This document shows positions 1 to 10,459 of a stretch of 64,000 nt of DNA, in pieces. How positions within the stretch are numbered: position 1 is the stretch's first letter; every line of letters starts with the position of its first letter. The stretch is taken from NCBI RefSeq assembly GCF_004519335.1, contig NZ_SOZD01000012.1, positions 1 to 64,000 of the forward strand. Reading direction: 5' to 3'. This DNA comes from Jiella endophytica. Its GTDB lineage: Bacteria; Pseudomonadota; Alphaproteobacteria; Rhizobiales; Rhizobiaceae. A program made the translations under genes and the position numbers. The notes under the pieces are model-generated. The model had not been told where the DNA came from, did not search any database, and saw only the letters and a program-made list of their open reading frames with translations.

Positions 1-66
1 TGTGGAAGCGTGGCAACACGTGAAGCTTACCGGTACTAATCGCTCGATCGGCTTGATCGTTCTCAT
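1..66 (+). rRNA. 23S rRNA, 3' end only
   Basis: The first bases carry the conserved end of bacterial large-subunit rRNA, including the segment ending in ACCGGTACTAATCGCTCGA and a GCTTGATC stretch that pairs with the 5' end of mature 23S. The gene begins outside the window. The 5S gene follows on the same strand 0.4 kb downstream, as in a standard rrn operon. The exact mature 3' end is estimated from the family pattern. Confidence 0.9.
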
Positions 67-458
67 TCGTCAATGATCATCCCGCCGGGATGATCATTGT
101 CTTCATTCTTGGCTTCAATCGCCAGCGCGGGCATCCGCCCGCTTGGCTCCGTTCCTTCGGAACGCCGCTTCGTTCGAAGCGGGGCTGTCCTCGCCATGTG
201 CCGCTTCGCGGCGGGCTCGGACGGTGGAAGGGTTGGACATGGTTGTCCGGCGACGATTGAAGAGATCTTCTGCAAAACCAGCTCAAGCAAGCGCGCGTCT
301 GTGCCGCCGGCCCGCAAGGGCTGATATCGGCGAGGACAGCCCCAGGCCTCGAGGCCGTCGCCGCAAAGCGCCGCGCCCGCGCAGGCGATCCCGAAGGGAT
401 CTGCCGTGAGCGAAAGCAACTCTTCCCAGCTTCTCGAATGCAAATTTTGCGATTGGCC
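67..458 (+). other. 23S-5S internal transcribed spacer
   Basis: A 392-base spacer between the rRNA genes. It holds a 13-bp perfect hairpin at 71-99 directly after the 23S end and several weaker GC-rich hairpins, for example around 165-185. No tRNA fold and no convincing coding region were found. The spacer is long for this position and presumably transcribed and removed by RNase processing. Confidence 0.7.
71..99 (+). other. Hairpin after 23S rRNA
   Basis: CAATGATCATCCC at 71-83 is the exact reverse complement of 87-99, with a 3-base loop. It is not followed by a T-run, so it fits a processing stem or 3'-end protection better than termination. Confidence 0.6.
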
Positions 459-577
459 GACCTGGTGGTTACAGCGGGGCGGCCGCACCCGATCCCATTC
501 CGAACTCGGCCGTGAAACGCCCCAGCGCCTATGATACTTCGTCTCAAGACGCGGGAAAGTCGGTCGCTGCCAGGTCT
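459..577 (+). rRNA. rrf: 5S ribosomal RNA
   Basis: Matches rhizobial 5S rRNA through conserved blocks such as GACCTGGTGG at the start, CCCGATCCCATTCCGAACTC in the middle and GCTGCCAGGTC at the end. Length is about 119 bases, normal for the family. The gene is embedded in a perfect 13-bp outer stem (445-457 with 578-590) that would bring precursor ends together for cleavage. A strong intrinsic terminator follows at 623-657. Confidence 0.95.
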
Positions 578-622
578 GCCAATCGCAAAATCCAGCTTCT
601 TCACACCATCACCCCAACAATA

Positions 623-657
623 CGCCCCGCTCGGTCCCAACCGGCGGGGCGTTTTTT
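623..657 (+). terminator. rRNA operon terminator
   Basis: CGCCCCGC at 623-630 pairs with GCGGGGCG at 644-651, followed by six T residues at 652-657. It is a textbook Rho-independent terminator placed 45 bases after the mature 5S end. Confidence 0.9.
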
Positions 658-1328
658 GCGTCCGATGGAATGAACGGGGGACCGCGCGGGGCCTGTGGGC
701 GACGGAAGGGCAAATCGCACCGGAGTGGATCGGGCGCGGGCGAGACGCAACGCGAACGGCTTGGCGGAGTGGGGCCGGCTTCGCCGGACGGTCGGTGGGG
801 TAGATGGCGCACATGTGGCGCTGCCCTTGGTGCGACAATCGCCCACTGGCCTTTCCCGCCCTCGTCTGGTTCCTGCACCGGCCGAATACATGGTCGCCGA
901 TCGTAATGGGATGGAGCCGCGACGGGGGCTCGTCACCGATCATCACGAACGTCGATCCGGCACTTGATGCCGCCGGCGAAGCGGGTTATATGAGCCCCAT
1001 ATTCTCTGCGGTGATGTCGTGAGAGTGGGTCCAACCGGTCCCGCTCTTTTTTGTTACCCGCAACAGCCCAAGCCGGCTCGCGAGAACGGCGCGGTGGCGA
1101 AATGCCCTGACGGCGTTCAAGGCCTTTCGGTTCATCGCGGATTGCAGGCTTGGTCGCCAGGGCCGGAATGTCCGGCTTGGCCGGGCCGTGGCACACTGCC
1201 GGAGCTGGAGCGCCGCGCGTCCGACTGGACGGGTTAGGGACGCTCCGGGTGATGGAATCTGCGCATCGTCCTTTCCGGAAATCGATTTTCGGGCCGGTGC
1301 CGTAGCCAGGAGCAACAGTCGAAAGCGC
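658..1328. other. Intergenic region between rrn operon and rimP
   Basis: About 670 bases without a gene I can support. Short open frames are present but lack ribosome binding sites and recognisable proteins. The 3' part contains a palindromic repeat (1209-1300) also found near 57.5 kb. The promoter of the rimP-nusA-infB operon should lie here, but I cannot fix its position. Confidence 0.5.
1209..1300 (+). repeat. Intergenic palindromic repeat, copy A
   Basis: Shares with 57504-57603, in the same orientation, an ordered series of blocks: AGCGCCGCGCGTCCGAC, then GGGCGCTC/GGGACGCTC, then GCATCGT-CCTTT, then ATCGAT and CGGGCC with a GATGC/GGTGC end. The 3' half starts with GCATCG and ends in its near complement. 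It resembles the widespread rhizobial intergenic palindromes of the GCATCGTC...CGGGCCGATGC type. Confidence 0.7.
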
Positions 1329-1904
1329 ATGCGCATCGTCAAGGAACAGGGACTGGAAGCCAAGGTGGCCAGCGTCGTCGAGGCGGCGATCGAGCAGGCC
1401 GGCTACCGCCTCGTGCGCGTCAGGACCTCGGGCCTCAACGGCATGACCGTGCAGATCATGGCCGAGCGGCCGGACGGCACCATGACGGTGGAGGACTGCG
1501 AGGCGGTGTCGCGGGCGATCTCGCCGGTGCTCGACGTCGCCGATCCGGTCGACAGGGCCTATCACCTGGAGGTCTCCTCGCCGGGCATCGACCGGCCGCT
1601 GGTCAGAAAGAGCGACTTCGAGACCTGGGCCGGCTATCTGATGAAGCTCGAGACCAACCGTCTCATCGGCGAGCGCAAGCGCTTTCGGGGGAAGATCGTC
1701 GCGGTCGCTGACGACGGGATCCGCATCGAGCGTGATCAGCCGGCTTACGGCGAGCCGGCTTCGGTAGAGATCCCCTTCGACGCCATCGGCGAGGCGCGGC
1801 TGGTGCTGACGGACGATCTGATCGCCGCCTCGCTGAAGGCCGACAAGGCGGCCCGCAAGCGCCGTGGCGAGACGGTCGAGGAGGACGGTGCCGACCCGCA
1901 CTGA
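1329..1904 (+). CDS. rimP: Ribosome maturation factor RimP
   Basis: RimP binds the 30S subunit during assembly and is needed for efficient 16S maturation. The 191-residue protein has the two-domain layout of the family: an N-terminal domain with the [16 protein letters not shown] region and a conserved core containing [14 protein letters not shown] near residues 78-91, followed by the Sm-like C-terminal domain. The ATG at 1329 begins the conserved region; a longer in-frame extension upstream has no family similarity and overlaps the repeat. It is the first gene of the rimP-nusA-ylxR-infB operon, the order known from most proteobacteria. Confidence 0.95.
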   Translation: MRIVKEQGLEAKVASVVEAAIEQAGYRLVRVRTSGLNGMTVQIMAERPDGTMTVEDCEAVSRAISPVLDVADPVDRAYHLEVSSPGIDRPLVRKSDFETWAGYLMKLETNRLIGERKRFRGKIVAVADDGIRIERDQPAYGEPASVEIPFDAIGEARLVLTDDLIAASLKADKAARKRRGETVEEDGADPH

Positions 1905-2111
1905 GGCCTGTCCGGGATGGGCAGGCGGTTGGGCCCCTTCAGGGGCGGGACGGCCGCAGATGCCGACGGCCGAAGCTGGCGGAACGAATGCCGGTAACAA
2001 GCCCGGCGAGACACATTGAAGCGCGCCGCCGGCGAAGCCGGCAGGGCGCCAGAAGATGGGACGGGTGGCAGCGCGAGACGCGCTGCTGCCGCCCGATCAG
2101 GAGAACGACAA

Positions 2112-3725
2112 ATGGCAGTCAGTGCGAACAGGCTGGAGCTTCTGCAGATCGCGGACGCCGTGGCGCGGGAAAAGTCGATCGACCGCGACATCGTTATCGG
2201 CGCCATGGCCGACGCCATCCAGAAGGCCGCCCGCTCGAGATACGGGCAGGAAACCAACATCCGCGTCGATATCAACACCAAGACCGGCGAGATGAAGCTG
2301 CAGCGGCTTCTCGAGGTGGTCGAGGATGTCGAGAACCCGGCGACCCAGATCTATCTGGAGCTCGCCCGCGACAAGAACCCCGATGCCGAGCCCGGCGACT
2401 TCATCGCCGAGCAGCTGCCGCCGATGGATTTCGGCCGCATCGCCGCCCAGTCGGCCAAGCAGGTGATCGTCCAGAAGGTCCGCGAGGCCGAGCGCGACCG
2501 CCAGTATGACGAGTTCAAGGACCGCATCGGCGAGATCGTCAACGGTTCGGTCAAGCGCGTCGAATACGGCAACGTCATCGTCGATCTCGGCCGCGGCGAG
2601 GGCATCATCCGCCGCGACGAGCAGATCCCGCGCGAGGTCTTCCGCTATGGCGATCGGGTCCGCGCCTATGTCTACGACGTGCGCCGCGAGCAGCGCGGCC
2701 CGCAGATCTTCCTGTCGCGCACCCATCCGCAGTTCATGGCGAAGCTCTTCACCATGGAAGTGCCGGAGATCTACGACGGCATCATCACCATCAAGGCGGT
2801 CGCGCGCGACCCGGGCTCGCGGGCGAAGATCGCCGTGATCTCGTCGGACTCCTCGGTCGATCCAGTCGGCGCCTGCGTCGGCATGCGCGGCTCGCGCGTC
2901 CAGGCCGTGGTCGGCGAACTGCAGGGCGAGAAGATCGACATCATTCCCTGGTCGCCGGACGCCGCCGCCTTCCTCGTCAATGCGCTGCAGCCGGCGGAAG
3001 TCGCAAAGGTGGTGCTCGACGAGGATGCCGAGCGGATCGAGGTCGTCGTCCCCGACGACCAGCTGTCGCTGGCGATCGGCCGCCGCGGCCAGAATGTCCG
3101 CCTCGCCTCGCAGCTGACCGGCTGGGACATCGACATTCTGACCGAGGAAGAGGAATCCCAGCGCCGCCAGAAGGAATTCCAGGAGCGTTCGGAGGCCTTC
3201 ATGGAGGCCCTCAATGTCGACGAGATGGTCGGCCAGCTGCTCGCCTCGGAAGGTTTTGCCTCGGTCGAGGAGGTGGCCTATGTCGATCTCGAGGAGGTCG
3301 CCGCGATCGAGGGCTTCGACGAGGAGACTGCCGGCGAGATCCAGACCCGCGCCCGGGAATATCTCGAACAGCGCGAGGCCGAGTTCGACGCCCGCCGCAA
3401 GGAACTCGGTGTCGAGGACGTGCTGAAGGAAATCGACGGCCTGACCACCGAGATGCTGGTCGCCCTCGGCGAGGACGACGTGAAGTCGCTCGAGGACTTT
3501 GCCGGCTGCGCCGTCGACGACCTCACCGGCTGGGGCGAGCGCAAGGATGGCGAGACCAAGCGCTATCCAGGCACGCTCAGCCCCTTCGAGGTTTCGCGCG
3601 CCGATGCCGAGCAGATGATCCTTTCGGCCCGTCTGAAGGCCGGCTGGATCACCGAGGCGGATCTGGCCGGGCCCGATGACGAGGGTGAAGAGAACGAGGA
3701 CGCGGTCGAGGAGAGCGCCGCCTGA
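2112..3725 (+). CDS. nusA: Transcription termination/antitermination factor NusA
   Basis: NusA binds RNA polymerase and nascent RNA and controls pausing, termination and rRNA antitermination. The 537-residue protein has the usual N-terminal polymerase-binding domain (about 1-130), an S1 domain ([20 protein letters not shown], about 137-200), two KH domains with [20 protein letters not shown] near 320-345, and C-terminal helical repeats with an acidic tail ([14 protein letters not shown]). The ATG at 2112 follows AGGAGAAC and starts at the family [11 protein letters not shown] start; an upstream in-frame ATG adds an unrelated leader. It lies 207 bases after rimP and 20 before the ylxR-like gene. 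Confidence 0.97.
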   Translation: MAVSANRLELLQIADAVAREKSIDRDIVIGAMADAIQKAARSRYGQETNIRVDINTKTGEMKLQRLLEVVEDVENPATQIYLELARDKNPDAEPGDFIAEQLPPMDFGRIAAQSAKQVIVQKVREAERDRQYDEFKDRIGEIVNGSVKRVEYGNVIVDLGRGEGIIRRDEQIPREVFRYGDRVRAYVYDVRREQRGPQIFLSRTHPQFMAKLFTMEVPEIYDGIITIKAVARDPGSRAKIAVISSDSSVDPVGACVGMRGSRVQAVVGELQGEKIDIIPWSPDAAAFLVNALQPAEVAKVVLDEDAERIEVVVPDDQLSLAIGRRGQNVRLASQLTGWDIDILTEEEESQRRQKEFQERSEAFMEALNVDEMVGQLLASEGFASVEEVAYVDLEEVAAIEGFDEETAGEIQTRAREYLEQREAEFDARRKELGVEDVLKEIDGLTTEMLVALGEDDVKSLEDFAGCAVDDLTGWGERKDGETKRYPGTLSPFEVSRADAEQMILSARLKAGWITEADLAGPDDEGEENEDAVEESAA

Positions 3726-3745
3726 GCTGCGGCAAAGGACGAGGC

Positions 3746-4456
3746 GTGGCGGCAACGGGCAACGATGCCAGCCGGACCGGCGGTCCGGCAGCGGACGATC
3801 TTGACGGAGACGAGGCCCTGAACGGTCGCACCTGCATCGTGACCCGGCAGAGCCTCGAGGCCGCCGACCTCATCCGCTTCGTGCGCGATCCCGACAACCG
3901 GGTGGTTCCGGATCTGGCGCGGCGGCTTCCTGGCCGCGGCGCCCATGTCTCCTTCAGCCGCGAGGCGGTGGAGACGGCGGTCAAGCGCCGGCTGTTCGCA
4001 AGGGCGTTCCGCTCCGAGGTGGAAACGCCCGCCGATCTCGGCGCGATGGTCGACCGGCTGTTGGTTCGACAGGTGGCGGGGTCGCTCGGCCTCGCCCGCA
4101 AGGCCGGCCAGCTCGTCACCGGCGCCGCCAAGGTCGAGGCGGCGATGCGTTCGGGGCGGGCGCTCGGCCTCGTCCAGGCATGCGACGCGGCCGAGGACGG
4201 ATTGCGCAAGATCGACGCGGCACGCCGCGCCGGCGAGCGCGGAACCGGCCGCCCGATCCCGGGATTTCGCCTGCTCGGGGCAGACGAAATCAGCTTGGCG
4301 TTGGGCGGGTGGAATGTGATACATGCAGCCATTCTTGCCGGTGATGCAGGTTCGGCTGTGCTGAAGCGCTTGGAAGCGCTGGCGAAATATCGGGGCGAGA
4401 GCCCCATGGAGGCGATCGAAGGCGCCGCTGGCGGCGACTCGACGGCCGAAGAATGA
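3746..4456 (+). CDS. YlxR/L7Ae fusion RNA-binding protein
   Basis: A 236-residue protein combining an N-terminal YlxR (DUF448) domain, seen as RTCIVTR...LIRFVR...VVPDL...LPGRGAHV at about 28-70, with a C-terminal L7Ae/YlxQ-like domain (GLARKAGQLVTGAAKVEAAM, about 112-131). The family sits between nusA and infB in alphaproteobacteria and is thought to bind RNA; its exact role is not settled. Start is GTG at 3746 just downstream of AAAGGACGAGG. The fusion of two proteins that are separate in Firmicutes is normal for this order. Confidence 0.9.
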   Translation: MAATGNDASRTGGPAADDLDGDEALNGRTCIVTRQSLEAADLIRFVRDPDNRVVPDLARRLPGRGAHVSFSREAVETAVKRRLFARAFRSEVETPADLGAMVDRLLVRQVAGSLGLARKAGQLVTGAAKVEAAMRSGRALGLVQACDAAEDGLRKIDAARRAGERGTGRPIPGFRLLGADEISLALGGWNVIHAAILAGDAGSAVLKRLEALAKYRGESPMEAIEGAAGGDSTAEE

Positions 4457-4548
4457 GACTGCAAACCATCGGAAGCGCCTCATGCAGCGACGCTTCCTTG
4501 CGAGACGAACGGCGCGGGACCGACCCCGCGCAGGAAGTGGAAGCGTAG

Positions 4549-7500
4549 ATGAGCGATACCAAGTCCGGCGACGACAAGACGCTCCATGTGAGCACGAAGA
4601 AGACCCTGACCCTGAAGCGTGGCGGCGTCGAGCAGTCGACGGTGCGCCAGAACTTCAGCCATGGTCGGACCAAGAATGTCGTGGTCGAGACCAAGAAGCG
4701 TCGGATTCACAAGCCCGAGGAGACGCCGGCGCCGAAGCCGAACGTCGCCGCCGGGCTGAAGCCGCGGCCGACCGAGACAACCGAGCCGGTGCAGCCCGCC
4801 GCCGAGCGGGCGCCCGCGCCCGCTGCGGCACCGAAGATCACGCCGGCGCCGCAGCCGCTGAACACCGGTGGCCGCCCGAAGCAGATCGAATTCGGCCCGA
4901 AGCTGGGTCAGGCGCCTGCCGCCGAAGCGCAAGCGACCCCGGAAGTCGCCGAGGCTGCGCCTGCGGCCGAGACGGCAGCGCCGGCAGCCGAAGCGAAGAC
5001 GACCGAGGCGCCTGTCGCCGAGGCGGTGGCAGAGCCCGCCTCCGCTCCGGTGGCCGAAGCGCCGACGTCCGATAAGCCGGTCACCGCCGAGGCGTCCGAA
5101 CCGCCGCGCGCCGCCGCTTCCGCGGCTCCGGCGCCGCAGCGCAGCGCGCCGGCGGCGCCGAGCCAGCCGCGTGCTCCCGCGCCGTCGCAGGCGCCTCGGG
5201 GCAGGGATGGCCAGGGGCAGCGCGACGGTGGCCGCGATGGCGGACGTGGTCCGCGTGGCGACGGCCGTTCCGACAATCGGGGTGACCAGCGCGGCGACAG
5301 GGGCGGCAACCGCCCTGGTGGCCGCGACGATCGCCGCAATGCGCCGCAGACGGCTCCTGGCCAGCGCCAGCCGCGCGGCGCCGTTTTGTCCGATCTCTCC
5401 TCGCGTGAGATGGATGCGCGCCGCCGCGCGCTGGAGCTCGCCAAGCAGCGCGAGGTCGAGGCCCGCCGCCTGTTCCAGGAGGAAGAGGCCCGGCGCATCG
5501 CCGAAGACGAGCGCCGGCGCGCCGAGCGCGAGGAGTCCGAGCGCCGCCAGGCGGAGGAACAGGCCCGTCTCGAAGCCGAGACCGAGGCCCGCCGCAAGGC
5601 GGAGGCGGACGCCGCCACCCGCCGAGGCAACAAGCCGGTGGCAGCCGCCAAGGAGGCGGCCCCGATGTCCCAGGCGGACGCAGAGGCGGCGGCCGCGAGG
5701 GCCGAGCGCGGCGAGGGCCGACGCAGGGGCCTTGGCGACGACGAGGACAGCGCCCGGCGTGGCGCCAGCCCGCGTCGCAGCCCGCGGGGCGGAGCGCCCA
5801 GCGAGGCGCCGAAGCCGGCCCGTCCGGACCGCGACGACGGCCGTCGTCGCGGCAAGCTGACCCTCGACAAGGCCCTGACGGCCGACGAGGGCGGCAGGGG
5901 GCGGTCGCTGTCGTCGATCCGCCGCCGCCAGGAGAAATTCAAACGCTCGCAGCAGAATCAGCCGCGGGAGAAGATTGCGCGCGAAGTGGTACTGCCAGAG
6001 ACGATCACCATCCAGGAACTCGCCAACCGTATGTCGGAGCGTTCCGTGGACGTCATCAAGTTCCTCATGAAGGAGGGACAGATGATGAAGCCGGGCGACA
6101 TCATCGATGCCGATCTCGCCGAGCTGATCGCCACCGAATTCGGCCACACGGTGAACCGTGTCGCCGAGTCGGACGTCGAGTCCGGCATCTTCGGTGTCGA
6201 CGACAATCCGGAGCATCTGGTGTCGCGGCCGCCGGTCGTCACCATCATGGGCCATGTCGACCACGGCAAGACCTCGCTGCTCGACGCGATCCGCCACACC
6301 AAGGTGGTCTCCGGCGAGGCCGGCGGCATCACCCAGCATATCGGCGCCTATCAGGTCGAGCAGAACGGCCAGAAGATCTCGTTCATCGATACGCCCGGCC
6401 ACGCCGCCTTCACGGCGATGCGTGCACGCGGCGCTCAGGCGACCGACATCGCCGTTCTGGTGGTGGCGGCGGACGACAGCGTCATGCCGCAGACGATCGA
6501 GTCCATCAATCACGCCAAGGCGGCGGGTGTGCCGATCGTCGTCGCGATCAACAAGATCGACAAGCCGGGCGCCGATCCTGCGAAGGTCCGCAGCGGCCTT
6601 CTGCAGCACGAGGTGTTCGTCGAATCGATGGGCGGCGAAGTGCTCGACGTCGAAGTTTCGGCGGTCAAGGGCACCAATCTCGACAAGCTCCTGGAGGCGA
6701 TCCTCCTGCAGGCCGAACTGCTGGACCTCAAGGCCGATCCGGAGCGCACAGCCGAGGGCGTCGTCATCGAGGCGCAGCTCGACAAGGGCCGCGGCCCGGT
6801 CGCGACCGTGCTCGTCCAGACCGGTACGCTGAAGGTCGGCGACATCGTCGTCACCGGCGACGAATGGGGCCGGGTGCGCGCGCTGATCAACGACAAGGGC
6901 GAGCAGCTGAAGGAGGCCCCGCCCTCGATGCCGGTGGAGATCCTCGGCATGCAGGGCACGCCCCATGCCGGCGACCGGTTCGCCGTCGTCGAGAACGAGG
7001 GCAAGGCCCGCGAGATCTCCGAGTACCGCCAGCGGCTCGCCCGCGAGAAGCAGGTGGCCAAGTCCGCCGGCCAGCGGGGCTCGCTCGAGCAGATGATGTC
7101 GCAGTTGCAGGATACCGGGCTGAAGGACTTCCCGCTTTTGATCAAGGGCGACGTCCAGGGCTCGGTCGAGGCGATCATCGGCGCGCTCGACGCGATCTCC
7201 ACCGACGAGGTTCGGGCGAACGTCGTTCATTCGGGCGCCGGCGCAATCACCGAGTCCGACATCTCGCTGGCCGCCGCCTCCAACGCGGCGATCATCGGCT
7301 TCAACGTCAGGGCCAACAAGCAGGCCCGCGACGCGGCCGAGCGCGAGGGCATCGAGATCCGCTACTACAACATCATCTACGACCTGGTGGATGACGTGAA
7401 GGATGCGATGTCGGGCCTGCTCTCGCCGGAGCGTCGCGAGACCTTCCTCGGCAACGCCGAGATTCGCGAGGTGTTCAACATCACCAAGGTCGGCAAGGTC

Positions 7501-7734
7501 GCCGGCTGTCTCGTCACCGAGGGCGAGGTCGAGCGTGGTGCCGGCGTGCGCCTGATCCGCGACAGCGTCGTCATCCACGAGGGCACGCTGAAGACCCTGA
7601 AGCGCTTCAAGGACGAGGTGCAGAAGGTTCAGAGTGGCCAGGAATGCGGCATGGCCTTCGAGCGCTACGAGGACATCCGCCAGGGCGACGTCATCGAGTG
7701 CTTCCGCGTCGAGCACGTCGCGCGGACGCTGTAG
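4549..7734 (+). CDS. infB: Translation initiation factor IF-2
   Basis: IF-2 is the GTPase that brings initiator tRNA to the ribosome. The 1061-residue protein has a long low-complexity N-terminal region rich in Ala, Pro, Glu and Arg (about 50-440), an IF2_N module ([20 protein letters not shown], about 486-505), and the G domain with GHVDHGKT at 568-575, DTPGH at 614-618 and NKID at 668-671, followed by beta-barrel and C-terminal domains. The length, near 1000 residues, fits alphaproteobacterial IF-2 with its expanded N-terminus. ATG at 4549 follows GGAAGCGTAG. Confidence 0.97.
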   Translation: MSDTKSGDDKTLHVSTKKTLTLKRGGVEQSTVRQNFSHGRTKNVVVETKKRRIHKPEETPAPKPNVAAGLKPRPTETTEPVQPAAERAPAPAAAPKITPAPQPLNTGGRPKQIEFGPKLGQAPAAEAQATPEVAEAAPAAETAAPAAEAKTTEAPVAEAVAEPASAPVAEAPTSDKPVTAEASEPPRAAASAAPAPQRSAPAAPSQPRAPAPSQAPRGRDGQGQRDGGRDGGRGPRGDGRSDNRGDQRGDRGGNRPGGRDDRRNAPQTAPGQRQPRGAVLSDLSSREMDARRRALELAKQREVEARRLFQEEEARRIAEDERRRAEREESERRQAEEQARLEAETEARRKAEADAATRRGNKPVAAAKEAAPMSQADAEAAAARAERGEGRRRGLGDDEDSARRGASPRRSPRGGAPSEAPKPARPDRDDGRRRGKLTLDKALTADEGGRGRSLSSIRRRQEKFKRSQQNQPREKIAREVVLPETITIQELANRMSERSVDVIKFLMKEGQMMKPGDIIDADLAELIATEFGHTVNRVAESDVESGIFGVDDNPEHLVSRPPVVTIMGHVDHGKTSLLDAIRHTKVVSGEAGGITQHIGAYQVEQNGQKISFIDTPGHAAFTAMRARGAQATDIAVLVVAADDSVMPQTIESINHAKAAGVPIVVAINKIDKPGADPAKVRSGLLQHEVFVESMGGEVLDVEVSAVKGTNLDKLLEAILLQAELLDLKADPERTAEGVVIEAQLDKGRGPVATVLVQTGTLKVGDIVVTGDEWGRVRALINDKGEQLKEAPPSMPVEILGMQGTPHAGDRFAVVENEGKAREISEYRQRLAREKQVAKSAGQRGSLEQMMSQLQDTGLKDFPLLIKGDVQGSVEAIIGALDAISTDEVRANVVHSGAGAITESDISLAAASNAAIIGFNVRANKQARDAAEREGIEIRYYNIIYDLVDDVKDAMSGLLSPERRETFLGNAEIREVFNITKVGKVAGCLVTEGEVERGAGVRLIRDSVVIHEGTLKTLKRFKDEVQKVQSGQECGMAFERYEDIRQGDVIECFRVEHVARTL

Positions 7735-7749
7735 GGCTCGAAAAGCTAT

Positions 7750-7801
7750 CCGGGTCTGCGGCGCATCACGTCCTTATCGGGCGTCAGCGCTGCAGACCCG
7801 G
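7750..7801 (+). other. Stem-loop after infB
   Basis: CCGGGTCTGC at 7750-7759 is the exact complement of 7792-7801, and the stem extends to 14 bp with one mismatch around a large loop. There is no T-run, so termination is uncertain. It may separate infB from the downstream small genes by processing or attenuation. Confidence 0.4.
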
Positions 7802-7906
7802 TCTCTTGCCAAGATCAGCCTCGCCGGGCAGATTTGCAATTGTAGCGTGATCGTCGTGCTCGCCAGCGCGACGGGCTCAAGGCTTTCGTATCGAAGGAGG
7901 GGCTGC

Positions 7907-8149
7907 ATGGTTGCGAATCTGCCGCTTCGCGGCTCGTCTTCGACCCTCGACGCGAGCGAGGTTTCGGGTACGAATGGGCAGGACTTCGAGGCCAGCCGCC
8001 TGGCCTCGATCGCCGAAGGTCTGGAGCGTGAAAGCGATCTCATGCGGATCTGGCTGGCGCGAACCGCGGCCGACCTCGACAGGATCGAGCGCGAGAACGA
8101 AGAGAACAAGCGGCTGACGTGGCGATTGATGGAGCACCATGGTCCGTGA
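7907..8149 (+). CDS. Small unknown protein, coiled-coil type
   Basis: An 80-residue protein I do not recognise. It starts at ATG 7907 with a strong AAGGAGGGG site 6 bases upstream, which supports real translation. The C-terminal two thirds (ASRLASIAEGLERESDLMRI onward) is rich in Glu, Arg and Leu and predicted helical, likely a coiled coil. The next gene begins inside its stop codon (GTGA overlap), so the two are probably translated as a unit. Neither gene belongs to the usual infB-rbfA neighbourhood. Confidence 0.6.
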   Translation: MVANLPLRGSSSTLDASEVSGTNGQDFEASRLASIAEGLERESDLMRIWLARTAADLDRIERENEENKRLTWRLMEHHGP

Positions 8150-8445
8150 GCGGCAAGCCGACCGGTGGCGAGGGCGGTCTGTCCTGGAAGCGCGCGGCCG
8201 AGTACCTCAAGTCGATCCTCACCCCTGAACGGGCGGTGCGGACGCTGCAGTCCGAAAACGTGGAACTACGACGACAAGTCGATCGCCTGAAGCAGGTTGT
8301 CGACGATCACAACGGCCAACTGAAAGTCATCCTGTCGCTGATGGGCTCCACGCTCGACAACCGCGTGGAGTCGACGGCCCAGAAGGCGGCTGTCGATGCA
8401 GTCGTGCGATTGCTTGGCAGTTCACCGACAGAAAAAGATATCTGA
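8146..8445 (+). CDS. Small unknown protein paired with the preceding gene
   Basis: A 99-residue protein without a family I can name. Residues [20 protein letters not shown] form a clear heptad-type coiled coil in the middle, followed by a Leu/Val-rich helix ([20 protein letters not shown]). GTG at 8146 overlaps the upstream stop as GTGA and is the preferred start; an in-frame GTG at 8119 would add nine residues. It ends 12 bases before rbfA, so it is in the same transcript. A partner of the 80-residue protein is a reasonable inference only. Confidence 0.6.
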   Translation: MSGKPTGGEGGLSWKRAAEYLKSILTPERAVRTLQSENVELRRQVDRLKQVVDDHNGQLKVILSLMGSTLDNRVESTAQKAAVDAVVRLLGSSPTEKDI

Positions 8446-8457
8446 AGCAAGTTTGCC

Positions 8458-8880
8458 ATGAAACAACCATCCACCCGCCAGCTTTCCGTCGGCGAGAAGG
8501 TTCGCCACGCGCTGACCGACATCTTCCAGCGCGGCGAGATCCTCGATCCGCTGCTCGAAAAGGCCGTCGTCTCGGTCTCCGAGGTGCGGATGTCGCCGGA
8601 CCTGAAGATTGCGACGGCCTATGTCACGGTGCTCGGCCAGGACAACACCGAGCCCTTCGTCGCGGCGCTGAACAGGAACGCGAAGTTCATTCGCGGCCGC
8701 CTGACGCCGGCACTGAAGCAGATGAAATACATGCCGGAGGTGCGGTTTCGCACCGACACCTCCTTCGACAATTTCGCCCGCATCGACGCGCTCTTGAAGT
8801 CGCCGGAGGTTCAGAGGGACCTCGACCATGGGGACGACGACGCATCGCAGCCGGGCGGCGCAGACGGAGACAAGAACTGA
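8458..8880 (+). CDS. rbfA: 30S ribosome-binding factor RbfA
   Basis: RbfA binds immature 30S subunits and helps 16S rRNA 5'-end processing. The 140-residue product has the single KH-like fold of the family: [16 protein letters not shown] at the N-terminus, [21 protein letters not shown] in the middle and [17 protein letters not shown] near residue 90-105. It overlaps the truB start by one base (TGATG), implying translational coupling. The acidic C-terminal tail after residue 120 is variable in the family. Confidence 0.95.
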   Translation: MKQPSTRQLSVGEKVRHALTDIFQRGEILDPLLEKAVVSVSEVRMSPDLKIATAYVTVLGQDNTEPFVAALNRNAKFIRGRLTPALKQMKYMPEVRFRTDTSFDNFARIDALLKSPEVQRDLDHGDDDASQPGGADGDKN

Positions 8881-9866
8881 TGGCGCGGCGCGGCAAGAAG
8901 CCGAAGGGACGGCCGGTGAATGGCTGGGTCGTCCTCGACAAGCCGAAGGGCATGGGCTCCACCGACGCGGTGGCCAAGCTGAAATGGCTGTATTTCGCCC
9001 AGAAGGCTGGCCATGCCGGCACGCTCGATCCGCTGGCCTCGGGCATGCTGCCGATCGCCCTCGGCGACGCCACCAAGACCGTCCCCTTCGTCATGGACGG
9101 CCGCAAGGTCTATCGCTTCTCCGTGCGCTGGGGCGCCGAGACGACCACCGACGACACCGAAGGGCCGGTGACCCGGAGCTCTGAGCTGCGGCCCTCCCGC
9201 GAGGCGATCGAGGCTCAGCTGCCGAATTATGTCGGCGAGATCAGCCAGGTGCCGCCGGCCTTTTCCGCCATCAAGATCGCCGGCGAACGGGCCTACGACT
9301 TGGCGCGTGAAGGCGAAACGGTGGAGATCGCGCCGCGCACCGTTGAGGTGCTGCGGCTCGAGATCGTCGAACAGCCGGACGACGACACCACGGTCTTAGA
9401 GGCCGAGTGCGGCAAGGGCACCTATGTGCGCGCCATTGCCCGCGATCTCGGTCGCGATCTTGGCTGTTTCGGCCATGTCGTCGAATTGCGCCGGGTCTCC
9501 GTCGGCGCCTTCGCCGAGGATGACATGGTGCCGCTCGACGATCTTCTCGAGGCGGCCGAGGAAGGTCGCGAGGAACTCGACGCGGAGGCGATCGAATCCG
9601 GCGCAAAGCCGCGCGTCGTCGATTTCGCCCCGCTCGACGAGTATCTCATCGCCCCGGAGGCGGCGCTCGCCGACATCTACGAGGTGCTGCTCAGCGACGA
9701 ACAGGCGAGCCGCGTCCTTTCCGGCAATCCGGTGATCCTCAGGGGCCGCGATGCGCCGGTGTTCTGCGACGAGGCTTTTGCCACCGGCCATGGCCGGCTG
9801 ATCGCCCTCGGCGCGATCGAGGAAGGCAGCTTCAAGCCGAAGCGCGTCTTCGGCGGCAGGGGATAG
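8880..9866 (+). CDS. truB: tRNA pseudouridine(55) synthase TruB
   Basis: TruB makes pseudouridine 55 in the T-loop of tRNAs. The 328-residue protein shows the catalytic motif [12 protein letters not shown] with the nucleophile Asp at residue 50, the [13 protein letters not shown] motif near 178-190, and a C-terminal extension. Start ATG at 8880 overlaps the rbfA stop. In many relatives rpsO follows truB; here the next 147 bases are non-coding and the next gene is on the opposite strand. Confidence 0.96.
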   Translation: MARRGKKPKGRPVNGWVVLDKPKGMGSTDAVAKLKWLYFAQKAGHAGTLDPLASGMLPIALGDATKTVPFVMDGRKVYRFSVRWGAETTTDDTEGPVTRSSELRPSREAIEAQLPNYVGEISQVPPAFSAIKIAGERAYDLAREGETVEIAPRTVEVLRLEIVEQPDDDTTVLEAECGKGTYVRAIARDLGRDLGCFGHVVELRRVSVGAFAEDDMVPLDDLLEAAEEGREELDAEAIESGAKPRVVDFAPLDEYLIAPEAALADIYEVLLSDEQASRVLSGNPVILRGRDAPVFCDEAFATGHGRLIALGAIEEGSFKPKRVFGGRG

Positions 9867-10013
9867 CGCACCGGATCTGCAAGGGCGTCCGCGCGGGTGC
9901 GACTTGCGAAGAGGGCTTGCCGCTCTGGCGGCGAGCCCTGCCATCCGGCGATGGCTGTCGGACGTTCCGCCGTGAAGCGGGACATACGTTTTTGACAACG
10001 ATCTGTTCGCCGA

Positions 10014-10415
10014 TCACGCGGCGTCTTCCTGCCGGGCGTCGAACGCCCGCTGGGCGGCCTCTATGCGTGCATGATTGTCGAAGGCCCAGTCGCCGATCCC
10101 GCGCACCGGCCCGCAGAGCGAATGGCCGAGTTCGGTCAGTTCGTAGTCGACCCGCGGCGGGATCGACGGCGTCACCGTGCGGGTGACCAGCCCGTCGCGC
10201 TCCAGCCCACGCAGTGTCAGCGTGAGCATGCGCTGGGAGACCGTGCCGATCGCCCGCTTCAGTTCGCTGAAGCGTTTCGGGCCGTCGGCCAGAAGCATCA
10301 CCACGAGAACCGACCACTTGTCGCCGATCCGCGAGAGCACCCCGCCGACTGCCTGGCAACTGCACGGAAACAGCTTGTCACCCTCGGTTACAGGCTTGTT
10401 CTCTGGTTTCATCAC
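10014..10415 (-). CDS. HxlR/DUF24-family transcriptional regulator
   Basis: A 133-residue winged-helix protein of the HxlR family, which often senses electrophiles or quinones through an N-terminal cysteine. Here the cysteines are in LFPCSCQAV (about residues 18 and 20), followed by the family core [22 protein letters not shown] and [18 protein letters not shown]. It is divergent from azoR with an 82-base gap containing a GGTAT-N7-ATACC palindrome. That layout suggests repression of azoR, as with YodB and YodC/AzoR systems. Confidence 0.92.
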   Translation of the reverse strand: MMKPENKPVTEGDKLFPCSCQAVGGVLSRIGDKWSVLVVMLLADGPKRFSELKRAIGTVSQRMLTLTLRGLERDGLVTRTVTPSIPPRVDYELTELGHSLCGPVRGIGDWAFDNHARIEAAQRAFDARQEDAA

Positions 10416-10459
10416 TGTGCCTCCTTGCGGGAACCCATGGCAGTCATTTAATGATCCTC

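Noticed and set aside
804-1022. 72-codon frame with a CPWC motif after the rRNA terminator
   Set aside because: No RBS, no helix or domain pattern, and it lies in a region with other equally plausible random frames.
4480-7716. Very long open frame on the minus strand opposite infB (over 1000 codons)
   Set aside because: It mirrors the high-GC codon pattern of infB, has no recognisable protein and no RBS; a typical antisense shadow in GC-rich DNA.
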